Notes under the pieces: generated by a model
Seen by the model: only the letters and a program-made list of their open reading frames with translations
Told to the model about the DNA's origin: nothing
The model's database searches: none
Made by a program: the position numbers and the translations under genes
DNA from: JAHFJU01 sp964354865
GTDB taxonomy: Bacteria; Patescibacteriota; Gracilibacteria; UBA1369; UM-FILTER-53-11
Assembly (NCBI GenBank): GCA_964354865.1
Contig: CAYHBN010000006.1
Coordinates: 1 to 35,655 of the forward strand
Direction: 5' to 3'
Length of the DNA: 35,655 nt
Part shown: positions 16,152-23,919 of the stretch, one piece after another
How the letters are laid out: every line of letters begins with the position of its first letter
How positions within the stretch are numbered: the first letter of the stretch is position 1

Positions 16152-16799
16152 TTATTTCAGCTTCTTTTTTCTCCACGCATCGATTTTTGCGTGGTGTCCT
16201 TCTAAAAGGACTTTTGGCACCTTCAATCCCATAAATTCAGCGGGCCGCGTGTAGTTTGGATACTCTTTTTTGCCTTCAAACGCCTCGCTAAACGAGTCTT
16301 CATGCGCGCTGCGTTCGTCGCCGAGCGCGCCGGGGAGTAGGCGAGTAATGGCTTCTACAACAACCAACGCCGGCAACTCACCGCCCGATAAAACATATTC
16401 ACCGATCGAAATTTCTTCGTCGATGCAGAGTTTTTTTACTCGCTCGTCGATTCCTTCATAACGGCCACACAAAATAATCAGCCCCTTTCGTTTCGAAAGC
16501 TTTCGCGCGAGCGCATGGGTGAGAACCTTGCCCGCTGGAGACATATACACGACCTTCGCGCCCTTATTCTTGCGCTTCACCGCTTTAATCGCGTCGTACA
16601 ATGGCTGGGGAGTCATGAGCATGCCCGCGCCACCACCATACACGCGCGCATCAACTTTCCCGTGCTTATCTTTGCTATAGGCACGAATATCGTGGGCAAC
16701 TACTTTGACGGTCTTCTTTAAAATCTCCCGTTTCAAAATACTATCGCCGAGGTATCCCTCGATGAGGCCAGGAAAAATGGTGAGAATATCGAAGCGCAT
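16152..16799 (-). CDS. trmD: tRNA (guanine-N1)-methyltransferase
   Basis: Methylates G37 of tRNAs next to the anticodon, which prevents +1 frameshifting. It is a SPOUT enzyme with a trefoil knot. Visible motifs: FDILTIFPG at 3-11, YGGGAGM at 54-60, GRYEGIDER at 112-120 and SIGEYVLSGGELP at 131-143 (knot and SAM site), then EDSFSEAFEG and the C-terminal YPNYTRP. At 215 residues it is slightly short because the C-terminal domain is trimmed. It is convergent with the hydrolase gene (31 bases apart) and divergent from the gene at 16879. rpsP and rplS, its usual neighbours, are absent. Confidence 0.95.
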   Translation of the reverse strand: MRFDILTIFPGLIEGYLGDSILKREILKKTVKVVAHDIRAYSKDKHGKVDARVYGGGAGMLMTPQPLYDAIKAVKRKNKGAKVVYMSPAGKVLTHALARKLSKRKGLIILCGRYEGIDERVKKLCIDEEISIGEYVLSGGELPALVVVEAITRLLPGALGDERSAHEDSFSEAFEGKKEYPNYTRPAEFMGLKVPKVLLEGHHAKIDAWRKKKLK

Positions 16800-16806
16800 G
16801 GGCAGT

Positions 16807-16812
16807 AGTATA
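16807..16812 (-). promoter_or_regulatory. -10 box (TATACT) of trmD
   Basis: On the - strand TATACT ends 7 bases before the trmD ATG. No Shine-Dalgarno sequence is present. Confidence 0.5.
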
Positions 16813-16863
16813 CTAAACCAGTCATTTTCATGACAGGGGATTACTAAAAAGCCGATTATATGT

Positions 16864-16869
16864 TATAAT
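16864..16869 (+). promoter_or_regulatory. Extended -10 promoter of the gene at 16879
   Basis: TATAAT preceded by TGT, ending 9 bases before the ATG. It implies a leaderless mRNA. Confidence 0.65.
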
Positions 16870-16878
16870 ATACCCGCT

Positions 16879-17445
16879 ATGATAAATACAATACCAGAAG
16901 AACCATCACGGGCAACGGTACTGTCAGAAGGTGCAATGTATCATTATCGCTTTACGCCTGAGTTGAGTTCTTCCTCTGTAAAGTTGCTTACTGAAAAGCT
17001 CTATGACAGAATTGCTAAACCCCAAAACGTACCATATGGTTTTTTAGCCAAAGCAACTACGGCTCGTTCATCAAATGGTGATTCTCATCCAGGAACCGAT
17101 TCATACATATTGGAGATTCCAAATACCGTACCGGCCGAACAAGTTGAGAGAATTTTTGCAGAGCTCAATGCCACTGGTTTAGTTTCACTCTCTATCTCGA
17201 ATGAAAGATATCCTCGTGATCAACGCCCTGTCATTGAATTAAGCCGCGGTGAAAAAGTCGTGGCTCGAATTCAAGCAAATGCAAAACATGAGATAGTACG
17301 TGCGGGAATTGCGGTGCTTGCCGAAGATGGCATCGAAAGAGAGTTCTATCCCGTCGATCCAGTATCAGCAAATCCAGCGCAAGCTATGGCTAATGTACAA
17401 AACACCATAGCAGCGCGTTTCAATGTGAAACACAGAGCAGCTTGA
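16879..17445 (+). CDS. Unrecognised 188-residue protein
   Basis: No family is recognised. It is soluble, with alternating strands and helices (YHYRFTPELSSSSVKLLTEK, then DSYILEIPNTVPAEQVERIF, then VIELSRGEKVVARIQANAK). It has no Cys pair, signal peptide or membrane segment. It is a single-gene unit with its own extended -10 promoter, ending at a terminator shared with the ribosomal-protein cluster that runs towards it. Confidence 0.7.
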   Translation: MINTIPEEPSRATVLSEGAMYHYRFTPELSSSSVKLLTEKLYDRIAKPQNVPYGFLAKATTARSSNGDSHPGTDSYILEIPNTVPAEQVERIFAELNATGLVSLSISNERYPRDQRPVIELSRGEKVVARIQANAKHEIVRAGIAVLAEDGIEREFYPVDPVSANPAQAMANVQNTIAARFNVKHRAA

Positions 17446-17460
17446 AACTTGTGTAATAGA

Positions 17461-17493
17461 AAAAAGGATTCCGTGTAAAACGAAATCCTTTTT
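17461..17493. terminator. Bidirectional terminator
   Basis: A perfect 10-bp stem (AAAAAGGATT / AATCCTTTTT) with a 13-base loop. A-run and T-run arms make it work in both directions. It lies between the stop of the + gene at 16879 and the stop of rpsI, so it ends both converging units. Confidence 0.85.
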
Positions 17494-17512
17494 GATAGTT
17501 TTGTGACGTCGA

Positions 17513-18079
17513 TTAACGTTTTGAGAACTGTGGTGCACGACGAGCGCGGTGCAAACCGTATTTCTTACGCTCTTTATTACGAGAGTCGCGGGTTAGGTAT
17601 CCGGCTGATTTAAGTACTGCACGAAGGCTGAGGTCAAATTCGAGAAGTGCTTTTGAAACACCATGACGAAGAGCATCTGCTTGTGCGTGTACGCCACCAC
17701 CTTGAACTTTCGCGCTGATATCGAATGTCTTTTCAGCATTCGCCATCTTAAGCGCAGACATAATGGTGTCTCGATCTGTAAATACAGGGAAATATTCTTC
17801 AAAATCGCGGCCATTGACAGTGATAAGACCAGTTCCATCTTTATACAATCGTACAGATGCAACAGCTGTCTTTCGTTTGCCAAGTGCGTAGAAATAAGGA
17901 CGGTTTTCACCAATCTTAACTTTTTTAGCCGTTGCAATTGCTGTTTTTACTACTGCCTTTTTCTCGGCAACAGGGGTAGCAGTTTTTGCGGTAGCCTTTA
18001 CAGGAGCTTTTGCAGCTGCTGGTTTAGGAGCCTTCGGCGCTTTAGGGGCGGTAGTCTTTTTAGTAGTTGCTTTCGGCAT
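17513..18079 (-). CDS. rpsI: 30S ribosomal protein S9
   Basis: S9 sits in the 30S head with its C-terminal tail near the P-site tRNA. The core starts at about residue 62 (YFYALGKRKTAVASVRLY), continues through GGGVHAQADALRHG, and ends with the conserved tail RRAPQFSKR. The first 58 residues are an Ala/Lys/Pro/Thr low-complexity extension absent from the usual 130-residue protein; they resemble the tails on rplV and rpsK here. It is the last gene of the cluster, after rplM, before a strong terminator. Confidence 0.95.
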   Translation of the reverse strand: MPKATTKKTTAPKAPKAPKPAAAKAPVKATAKTATPVAEKKAVVKTAIATAKKVKIGENRPYFYALGKRKTAVASVRLYKDGTGLITVNGRDFEEYFPVFTDRDTIMSALKMANAEKTFDISAKVQGGGVHAQADALRHGVSKALLEFDLSLRAVLKSAGYLTRDSRNKERKKYGLHRARRAPQFSKR

Positions 18080-18134
18080 AAGGGGATTCTAGTTATAAGT
18101 TGGGGAGAGGGTTCAGTCGGGAGCGGGTACAAAT

Positions 18135-18153
18135 GTGCTCGCTTCGCTCGCAC
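18135..18153 (-). repeat. Type I intercistronic hairpin (rplM-rpsI)
   Basis: On the mRNA strand the arms GTGC/GCAC are followed by opposed GA/GA, a GC/GC pair of bases and a GAA loop, 2 bases after the rplM stop. It is one of eight similar elements. Confidence 0.65.
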
Positions 18154-18155
18154 TG

Positions 18156-18608
18156 TTATTTAAGTTCAAGTGGTTTAGGATTCTGAGAAGAATGCTCATG
18201 TTCCATTCCTGGGAAAATACGAAGTTTTTTGATGATAAATCGGCGTAGCTTGTTGCGAGGAAGCATACCCCAAACTGCGTCATATAAAACTTTTTCAGGT
18301 TTTGTGTCTAAGAGTTGTCGAGCTGTTCTCTCGCGAATTCCTCCTGGATACTGGGTGTGCCAGTAATACATTTTTGTATCCATCTTGTTGCGAGCAAGGC
18401 GAATTTCTTTGCAATTGAGAACGACGACGTAATCGCCACAATCAAGCTGAGGAGTGAATTCTGGCTTGTTCTTGCCACGGAGAATGTCTGCAAGCTGAGT
18501 AGCAACGAGACCAAGGGTTTTGCCCTTAACGTCTACTACATGCCATGCTCGTTTTTCCGTAACTTTCGGTACGGGAATGGTTGTCTTTTGATTCTGTTTA
18601 ATCTGCAT
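18156..18608 (-). CDS. rplM: 50S ribosomal protein L13
   Basis: An early 50S assembly protein. The L13 signatures are present: RAWHVVDVKGKTLGLVATQL near residue 20, then a region rich in basic residues, then GGIRERTARQLLDTKPEKVL and VWGMLPRNKLRR. At 150 residues it carries a short N-terminal addition (MQIKQNQKTTIPVP). It forms the classical L13-S9 pair with rpsI. The leader before ATG contains a C/T-rich run with seven C in a row. Confidence 0.95.
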   Translation of the reverse strand: MQIKQNQKTTIPVPKVTEKRAWHVVDVKGKTLGLVATQLADILRGKNKPEFTPQLDCGDYVVVLNCKEIRLARNKMDTKMYYWHTQYPGGIRERTARQLLDTKPEKVLYDAVWGMLPRNKLRRFIIKKLRIFPGMEHEHSSQNPKPLELK

Positions 18609-18660
18609 AATATGAGGGGGGGAGAGAAGTAGTTAGAAGAGAGTTAGGTGGATAGGAAGA

Positions 18661-19014
18661 TCAGACTAACTCGATCTGGACCAAGCGAGCGGCGTCACCT
18701 TTTCTTAGGCCGAGGCGGATGATACGGGTAAATCCAGAGGTTCTATTCTCGTATCTTGTCTTCAATACGTCAACCATTTTCGTTGAAACCTCTTTTGTAG
18801 CAACATAATCAACAAGTGAACGGATAGCTTCACGCTTCTCTTGTTTCTTTACCAATCGCATAGCACGACCCATACGAGCAGCAAGAGCCTTCGCTCGTCC
18901 TTCTGTCGTTTTGATGTGCTCATGAGTGATAAGAGCTGAGAGCTGTTGCTTCACGAGTGATTCGCGGTGCTCTTTGTTGAGACCAAGTTTTTTAACTTTC
19001 TTTCGATGACGCAT
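18661..19014 (-). CDS. rplQ: 50S ribosomal protein L17
   Basis: L17 lies near the peptide exit tunnel. MRHRKKVKKLGLNKEHRESL at the start and VKQQLSALITHEHIKTTEGRAK are diagnostic. Length of 117 is normal. It follows rpoA as in most bacteria, but with a 109-base gap holding two hairpins. The leader TCCTCTCCCCC sits directly before ATG. Confidence 0.95.
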   Translation of the reverse strand: MRHRKKVKKLGLNKEHRESLVKQQLSALITHEHIKTTEGRAKALAARMGRAMRLVKKQEKREAIRSLVDYVATKEVSTKMVDVLKTRYENRTSGFTRIIRLGLRKGDAARLVQIELV

Positions 19015-19050
19015 GGGGGAGAGGACTAGGGAATAGGTATAATGTATCTT

Positions 19051-19069
19051 GGCACCACACGGTGGTGCC
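19051..19069 (-). other. GC-rich hairpin before rplQ
   Basis: A perfect 8-bp stem (GGCACCAC / GTGGTGCC) with a 3-base loop, 37 bases upstream of the rplQ ATG. No T-run follows, so it is more likely an mRNA-stability or translation element than a terminator. Confidence 0.6.
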
Positions 19070-19077
19070 GCGAGCTA

Positions 19078-19111
19078 GGTGAGAAAGTCCCGCTGTGCGG
19101 GATTTCGAACC
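19078..19111 (-). repeat. Type II intercistronic hairpin (rpoA-rplQ)
   Basis: A perfect 6-bp stem (TCCCGC / GCGGGA) with a 3-base loop, inside an outer GGT/ACC pair of arms. The same plan recurs after rplN, rpsN and rplF. Confidence 0.6.
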
Positions 19112-19123
19112 GACGCGAGCTTA

Positions 19124-20101
19124 CTAATTGTCTGACAGTTTGAATCCACGGGCTGCCAATGCGGCGATTACTTCGTTCAGTGCCTTGCGACCAAATCCTC
19201 GAAGATTGGTCAGTTTGCTCTCAGTGCACTTAGTAAGCATTTCGATAGAGCCGATTTCACCATTGATGAGCGCATTGAGCGTTCGGGGAGAGAGCCCAAG
19301 GATCTCAATTGGTGTATACGACTCCTGCGTTGGTTTCTTTGATTCTTCTTCCTGTACTTTCTGAGAAATCTTTGATGCATCGGTAATGAAATCTGGTTCG
19401 ATTGCAATACCTTCAGCATTGAAAAGTCCGAAGTATGAGGTAAGAACGTTTGCACAGAACTTTAGTGCGTCTTCTGGGCTAATAGCACCATTTGTCTCGA
19501 TTTCGAGGGTAAGTTTGTCTAGATTTGTGAGTGAGCCAACACGAGTTGCTTCTACGTCGTAACGAACTTTCTTAACAGGAGAGAAGAAAGCGTCGATCCA
19601 GATAACGTCTGCAAGTGATGCATCGTCTTTTGGAACCATAGAAACTGGTCGGTATCCAACTGCTTTTTCAACACGAAGTTCAATATTGAGTTTTCCTCCG
19701 TGATCGAGAGTCGTAATGTATAGTTCAGGATTCAAAATTTCAACGTCACCAGGAACCTGAATGTCTGCTGCGGTAACAACTCCTTCTTTGCTTGCCTTAA
19801 GATTTGCAAATCCAACTTCTTTATTTACTTTCTTAAGTTGAAGATTCTTGAGATTCAACATAATGTCGAGCACACTTTCTTTTACGCCCTTAAGAGTTGC
19901 GTATTCGTAGGTAATGCCGTCAATTCTAATACCAGAAACCGCTGCACCAGGAACAGAAGAGAGAAGAACACGTCTAAACGCATTACCAATAGTGGTGCCG
20001 TAGCCAGTAGGCAAAGGGCTTATTGTAAAGGTAGCTACGTTTCCTGACACTTTTTGCACGCGGATTTTTGGAAGACCAATTTCTTCTTGTATTTGGTGCA
20101 T
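19124..20101 (-). CDS. rpoA: DNA-directed RNA polymerase subunit alpha
   Basis: 325 residues. The N-terminal domain dimerises and nucleates core assembly (TISPLPTGYGTTIGNAFRRVLLSS, then EYATLKGVKESVLDIMLNLK). A linker at about 236-262 is acidic and polar. The C-terminal domain binds UP-element DNA and activators (LGLSPRTLNALINGEI, then LRGFGRKALNEV). It is preceded by a terminator-like hairpin at 20199-20229 and a 135-base gap, so its output may be set apart from rpsD. Confidence 0.96.
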   Translation of the reverse strand: MHQIQEEIGLPKIRVQKVSGNVATFTISPLPTGYGTTIGNAFRRVLLSSVPGAAVSGIRIDGITYEYATLKGVKESVLDIMLNLKNLQLKKVNKEVGFANLKASKEGVVTAADIQVPGDVEILNPELYITTLDHGGKLNIELRVEKAVGYRPVSMVPKDDASLADVIWIDAFFSPVKKVRYDVEATRVGSLTNLDKLTLEIETNGAISPEDALKFCANVLTSYFGLFNAEGIAIEPDFITDASKISQKVQEEESKKPTQESYTPIEILGLSPRTLNALINGEIGSIEMLTKCTESKLTNLRGFGRKALNEVIAALAARGFKLSDN

Positions 20102-20198
20102 AGCGAGTTAGTTTAGAAAATTAGGAGTTGAATGGATAGTAATGGCGGGGGCCGATAGCTGCTATGACTACAGCCGACGCACATAGTATCCAAGTAAT

Positions 20199-20229
20199 AA
20201 AAGCCCCGACGAATTTTTGTCGTAAGGGC
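20199..20229 (-). terminator. Terminator-like attenuator between rpsD and rpoA
   Basis: On the - strand: outer arms GCCC/GGGC, a 3-base bulge, inner arms CGAC/GTCG, an 8-base loop, then TTTT. It lies just after the rpsD stop. Partial termination here would lower rpoA/rplQ relative to the S13-S11-S4 genes. Confidence 0.55.
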
Positions 20230-20236
20230 GAAAGGG

Positions 20237-20836
20237 CTAGCGTGAGTAGAACTCAATAATGACCTGAGCATCAAATGCAGCTTCCATATCGCTCTTTTCA
20301 GGCTTTGCAATAACTTTGCCGGTGAAGGCTGGAGCATCGACACTCAACCATTTTGGCTGACTTGCCTTTGCCAAGTTATTGAATGCATTCATTGCGCGGT
20401 TTTTTTCGCGGACAGTAAATGTATCACCTTCTTTCACTTGAATTGAGGGAACAGTTACACGGTGCCCATTCATGTTAAACAATCCATGAGCAACAAATTG
20501 ACGTGTTTGTCTGCGTGTTGTTCCAAATCCTGCGCGGAATAGAACATTGTCTAGACGTCGCTCCATTTGCTCGACAAGCTGTGTGCTTGAGTCGCCACTC
20601 GCTTTAACAGCTTTCTTGTAGTACTTAACCATCTGCTTTTCAGAGATGCCGAAGATACGACGAGCTTTCTGTTTTTCACGAAGCTGTTTTGAATAACCAG
20701 ATGGCTTGCCATGGCTTGATTTGCCATGCATACCTGGTGGAAAATTTCGTTTGAGAGTTGCACACTTGTGCTTATCGCAGAGTTTCATGCCTTCGCGTCG
20801 GCAGAGGCGGCAGACTGGTCCTGTATAACGGCCCAT
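20237..20836 (-). CDS. rpsD: 30S ribosomal protein S4
   Basis: A primary 16S-binding protein and assembly nucleator. Cys9, Cys12, Cys20 and Cys25 form a zinc finger (CRLCRREGMKLC), the C+ type of S4. The S4 RNA-binding domain covers about 93-155 (MERRLDNVLFRAGFGTTRRQ, then VAHGLFNMNG). Length of 199 is normal. The leader has a CT repeat (ACTCTCTCTCAT) before ATG. Confidence 0.96.
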   Translation of the reverse strand: MGRYTGPVCRLCRREGMKLCDKHKCATLKRNFPPGMHGKSSHGKPSGYSKQLREKQKARRIFGISEKQMVKYYKKAVKASGDSSTQLVEQMERRLDNVLFRAGFGTTRRQTRQFVAHGLFNMNGHRVTVPSIQVKEGDTFTVREKNRAMNAFNNLAKASQPKWLSVDAPAFTGKVIAKPEKSDMEAAFDAQVIIEFYSR

Positions 20837-20869
20837 ATGAGAGAGAGTAAGAGTAGTAAGAGATTGAGA

Positions 20870-21301
20870 TTAAATTCTTCGTGCTTTTCGAGGACGGCAA
20901 CCATTGTGTGGAATAGCTGTCGTATCAGAGATTGATTCAATTGAAAATCCAGCAGCATTGAGAGCTCGGATAGCCTGATCTCGGCCGTTTCCTACGCCCT
21001 TTGTAATGATGTGGACCTTCTCAAGACCCATAGCTTTCGCCTTACCAGCTGCAGTATCAGCCGCGACAGATGCAGCATAAGGAGTAGCTTTACGAGTGCC
21101 TTTGAATCCGCATGAACCGCTTGATGCCCAGCATACGACACTACCTCCCATTTCAGTGATAGTGATAATAGTGTTGTTGTAGGTTGCATTAATATAAATT
21201 CGGCCTTCAACGAGCTTTCGTTTTTTAGATTTCTTCTTAGGAGCAGATTTTGCCTCGGTTGAGGGTGATTCTTGCGCGGGTGTCTTTTTTTCTTCAGCCA
21301 T
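20870..21301 (-). CDS. rpsK: 30S ribosomal protein S11
   Basis: S11 lines the platform near the E site. Conserved blocks: AIRALNAAGFSIESISDTT, then IPHNGCRPRKARR at the C-terminus. The first 30 residues form a Lys/Ala/Glu/Ser/Pro low-complexity extension before the core (RIYINATYNNTIITIT). Total 143 against about 128 in E. coli. It is 33 bases upstream of rpsD. The leader is TCTCTCCCCTCCC. Confidence 0.96.
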   Translation of the reverse strand: MAEEKKTPAQESPSTEAKSAPKKKSKKRKLVEGRIYINATYNNTIITITEMGGSVVCWASSGSCGFKGTRKATPYAASVAADTAAGKAKAMGLEKVHIITKGVGNGRDQAIRALNAAGFSIESISDTTAIPHNGCRPRKARRI

Positions 21302-21385
21302 GGGAGGGGAGAGAGTTAGATGAGTTAGGAGAAAAGGTACAAGGGGTCAGAGGTTCGCGCCTTTATGAGAGCCAGGCGCTCCAGA

Positions 21386-21402
21386 GTAGCACTACGTGCT
21401 AC
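21386..21402 (-). other. Hairpin containing the rpsM stop codon
   Basis: A perfect 7-bp stem (GTAGCAC / GTGCTAC) with a 3-base loop. The TAG stop of rpsM lies in the 5' arm on the mRNA. Terminating ribosomes would therefore meet or melt this stem. Confidence 0.55.
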
Positions 21403-21773
21403 TTGGTAACCATCTTCTTATTAGCCACAGTCATACGTCGACCCTTTCGAGTACGAGCATTTGTCTTTGTGCGTTGGCCACGAACTGGCAAACGACGTCG
21501 GTGACGAAGTCCTCGGTAGCAGTTGATTTCTGTAAGTCGTTTAATGTCGATTTGCACTTTTCTTCGAAGGTCGCCTTCAGTTGTTATTTTAGAAATAACT
21601 TCACGAATACGATTCACATCGGTTTCACTCAAATCTTTTACACGAGTGGATAGAGGAATATTGAGGTCGTTAAGAATCTTAACTGATGTTGGGCGTCCGA
21701 TGCCGAAAAGCATAGTGAGTCCAAACTCAACGTGTTTATTGTCAGGGATTTGAATACCAGCGATACGAATCAT
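21399..21773 (-). CDS. rpsM: 30S ribosomal protein S13
   Basis: Contacts the P-site tRNA and 50S bridges. MIRIAGIQIPDNKHVEFGLTM at the N-terminus, GIGRPTSVKILNDLNI, then YRGLRHRRRLPVRGQRTKTNARTRKG are diagnostic. Length of 124 is normal. It lies between rpmJ and rpsK, the usual order. Confidence 0.96.
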   Translation of the reverse strand: MIRIAGIQIPDNKHVEFGLTMLFGIGRPTSVKILNDLNIPLSTRVKDLSETDVNRIREVISKITTEGDLRRKVQIDIKRLTEINCYRGLRHRRRLPVRGQRTKTNARTRKGRRMTVANKKMVTK

Positions 21774-21909
21774 AATGAGTGTTGTTAGATGAGCGAGAGT
21801 GAACCAGCAATGGGTTCAGAGAGAGGATAAGAAGTAAATGAGTCAGGCCCGGCGTAGTTAGATTGAAGACGTTTGTAGGTATGCGAGGACCTCGTAAGTC
21901 TCAAAAAAA

Positions 21910-22026
21910 CTATCCTTGGCGCTGTTTGTGCTTAGGATCTTTAGGACAGATAACGCGTACTATTCTTTTGCGGCGAATTACTTTGCAGTGTTCGCACATC
22001 GGTTTGATTGATGCTCTAACTTTCAT
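21910..22026 (-). CDS. rpmJ: 50S ribosomal protein L36
   Basis: A 38-residue zinc ribbon of the large subunit, below the length of most gene calls. It starts MKVRASIKPMCEHCKVI. The zinc ligands are Cys11, Cys14, Cys27 and a His near 32 (CPKDPKHKQRQG). The position between infA and rpsM is standard. The leader before ATG is T/C-rich (TTTCTCTTTCCCGC). A 136-base gap to rpsM holds only weak hairpins. Confidence 0.95.
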   Translation of the reverse strand: MKVRASIKPMCEHCKVIRRKRIVRVICPKDPKHKQRQG

Positions 22027-22082
22027 AAATGCGGGAAAGAGAAATAAGTAATGATTGCGAGGATAACAGCGAGATCAAATGC

Positions 22083-22349
22083 CTAACGGCGATTGTATGG
22101 CTGAAAATTAGACACCTCTTTTTTACGGAATGTTATCCGTCCCTTAGTCATATCTAACGGGTCAAGTTCCACGGTGACTTTGTCACCTGGGATGATGCGA
22201 ATATAGTGCATTCGCATCTTGCCGGAGATATATCCCTTAACAATGTAGTTCTCAGGGAACCCAGGGTCGAGTATACGGATCGAGAACATGGCGTTTGGGT
22301 GCATTTCTACAACGACACCTTCGACCGTAAATTTCTCTCCCTTAGGCAT
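22083..22349 (-). CDS. infA: Translation initiation factor IF-1
   Basis: Blocks the A site during initiation. The OB-fold carries VEGVVVEMHPNAMFSI and SGKMRMHYIRIIPGDKVTVEL. I place the start at MPKGEKFTVEG, giving 88 residues. The frame could open at 22385, but those 12 extra residues have no counterpart in IF-1 and overlap a hairpin after map. There is a 4-5-residue insertion in the loop before the conserved block (DPGFPENYIVKGYIS). The C-terminus extends beyond the usual RGRITFR. Confidence 0.93.
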   Translation of the reverse strand: MPKGEKFTVEGVVVEMHPNAMFSIRILDPGFPENYIVKGYISGKMRMHYIRIIPGDKVTVELDPLDMTKGRITFRKKEVSNFQPYNRR

Positions 22350-22377
22350 AAGCAGAGGGATATTAGCAAAAACGGCC

Positions 22378-22401
22378 TGTAACACAAAAGTTTATGTTAC
22401 A
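22378..22401 (-). other. Hairpin between map and infA
   Basis: A 7-bp perfect stem (TGTAACA / TGTTACA) with a 10-base loop just after the map stop. It is A/T-rich and has no T-run. Confidence 0.4.
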
Positions 22402-22404
22402 AAT

Positions 22405-23181
22405 CTATTGCGAATACACAGAATATATGTTGCCGTTGTATTTCGTTAGAACTTCGTTTCCATTAGCGGTAATTGCAATCGTATGTTCGATTTGGCAGGC
22501 CATAGAGCCGTCGCGTGTCACTACGGTCCACTCATCTTCGAGCACATCTACGAATCTTTTACCCATATTTATGATGGGTTCTATTGCTATGACCATACCC
22601 GGTACGAGTAGCGGTCCTTTGCCTTTTTGGCCAAAATTTGGCACTTGCGGCTCTTCGTGCATTTCGCGTCCGATGCCATGACCAACGTAATCGCGTACAA
22701 TTGAGTACCCGTTTGATTCAATCCAGTTTTGAATCGTGAATCCAATATCTCCGACATGGTTGCCGGCCTTTACTACCGGCAATACTTTATCGAAACACTT
22801 TTGTACCGTTTCAACGAATTTTTTCACCTCGGGGGCGACGTTGCCGACCAGCACCGTGACCGCAGCATCGCTCTGCCAACCTTTGTGAATGACGCCGCAG
22901 TCGATGGTAATAATGTCTCCATCGTTAATGACGCGCTTGCCAGGAATTCCGTGCACGACCTCTTCGTTGATTGCTGTACAGATTACTGCCGGAAACCCGT
23001 GGTAGCCTTTGAAAGAGGGGAGCACGTTGTACTGGTGCATGAGTGCTTCGGCTTTTATGTTGAGGTCAGCGGGAGTCATTCCAATTTTTACTGAAATTGC
23101 GAGTTCATGCAGAATGTCGGCGAGGATTTTACCTGCCTCGCGCATGAGCGCAATTTGTTCCGGGGTTTTAATGGTCATCAT
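22405..23181 (-). CDS. map: Type I methionine aminopeptidase
   Basis: Removes the initiator Met from nascent chains. The metal and catalytic residues are all present: His77 (EEVVHGIPG), Asp94 and Asp105 (IDCG then SDAAVTV), His168 (GHGIGREMHEEP), Glu201 (AIEPIINMG) and Glu232 (QIEHTIAIT). Length of 258 is normal for the short type Ia form. Two ATG codons are adjacent (23181 and 23178). It starts 19 bases after the adk stop, consistent with an adk-map-infA unit. Confidence 0.96.
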   Translation of the reverse strand: MMTIKTPEQIALMREAGKILADILHELAISVKIGMTPADLNIKAEALMHQYNVLPSFKGYHGFPAVICTAINEEVVHGIPGKRVINDGDIITIDCGVIHKGWQSDAAVTVLVGNVAPEVKKFVETVQKCFDKVLPVVKAGNHVGDIGFTIQNWIESNGYSIVRDYVGHGIGREMHEEPQVPNFGQKGKGPLLVPGMVIAIEPIINMGKRFVDVLEDEWTVVTRDGSMACQIEHTIAITANGNEVLTKYNGNIYSVYSQ

Positions 23182-23200
23182 AAAAGTTCGTCGTGGATAA

Positions 23201-23836
23201 TTATATTTTAGTCATCATTTCTTTCGTCACTGCTTCGATAGGTTGGTCGGCGTTAATCGAAATCATTTTGCCAAGCTCTCGCCATTTTTCAACGATGGGG
23301 GTCGTTTCTGTATAGAAGATTTCAATACGAGTTTTGATTGATTCCGCATTGTCATCTGCGCGTGTAATAAGTTCGCCACCGCATTTTTCACAGGTCGGTT
23401 TGTCGTACATTGCGGGGTAAACTGCTTTACATGACTTACAGATTCGGCGCTTTAGTAAGCGGTTTTCTGCCGCATTACGTGCAAGTTCAAAATAGAGGCC
23501 GGTAAAGTTTCTGCTGTACTTATTCAGCAGTACGGTTAGCGTTTCGCTTTGGTGCATGTTTCGTGGAATGCCATCAAAAATGATTGAACAGTCATCACCT
23601 TTTTCAGCCACTGCTTTTGACAAAAAGTTCTCAACAATTTCCATCACCACGTCGTTGTCGACCAAATGGCCTGCATCGATAATTGATTTAACTTTTTTAC
23701 CAAGAAGGGAATCTTCACTCGAAAGCCGGCGAAGTTCACCGCCTGTTTCAAAGTACTGTGCTCCTGTTTTTTCTGCTAAAAATTTTGCCTGCGTGCCTTT
23801 TCCGGCACCTTGAATTCCGAAGAGAATGTAATCCAT
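23201..23836 (-). CDS. adk: Adenylate kinase
   Basis: Balances AMP, ADP and ATP. The P-loop is GIQGAGKGT at 7-15, with Gln at the usual Pro. FDGIPRN at about 87-93 is the AMP site. A zinc LID is formed by Cys133, Cys136, Cys149 and Cys152. I choose the ATG at 23836 (MDYILFG) over an upstream TTG at 23845, because homologs start there and an extended -10 (TGA-TATATT) ends 9 bases before it. With a terminator just upstream, adk begins a new transcription unit. Confidence 0.95.
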   Translation of the reverse strand: MDYILFGIQGAGKGTQAKFLAEKTGAQYFETGGELRRLSSEDSLLGKKVKSIIDAGHLVDNDVVMEIVENFLSKAVAEKGDDCSIIFDGIPRNMHQSETLTVLLNKYSRNFTGLYFELARNAAENRLLKRRICKSCKAVYPAMYDKPTCEKCGGELITRADDNAESIKTRIEIFYTETTPIVEKWRELGKMISINADQPIEAVTKEMMTKI

Positions 23837-23845
23837 AGTGCGCAA

Positions 23846-23851
23846 AATATA
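23846..23851 (-). promoter_or_regulatory. Extended -10 promoter of adk
   Basis: On the - strand TATATT preceded by TGA, ending 9 bases before the adk ATG. It follows a terminator, so it likely restarts transcription for adk, map, infA and the genes beyond. Confidence 0.6.
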
Positions 23852-23864
23852 TCACAGAAAACTT

Positions 23865-23898
23865 AAAAGAGGAGGCCATTTCTGGCCCCCTCTTTTTT
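23865..23898. terminator. Strong bidirectional terminator before adk
   Basis: Outer arms AAAAGAGG/CCTCTTTT, an A.C mismatch, inner arms GGCC/GGCC, a 6-base loop, and T- or A-runs on either side. It ends the transcript of the cysteine-rich gene and isolates adk from it. Confidence 0.85.
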
Positions 23899-23919
23899 AT
23901 ATTAGCCTTTTTATTGAGA

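Noticed and set aside
17661..18163. Long + strand open frames opposite rpsI and other ribosomal genes
   Set aside because: They are antisense shadows of strongly recognised genes and have no independent signals.
19086..19122. tRNA-like T-arm sequence (GGTTCGAAATCC on the - strand) before rplQ, and similar TTCGAA motifs at 27670 and 30634
   Set aside because: No acceptor, D or anticodon arms can be built around them; TTCGAA is a palindrome within the intercistronic hairpin regions.
22350..22385. A longer IF-1 starting at 22385
   Set aside because: The extra 12 residues do not match IF-1 and overlap the hairpin after map.
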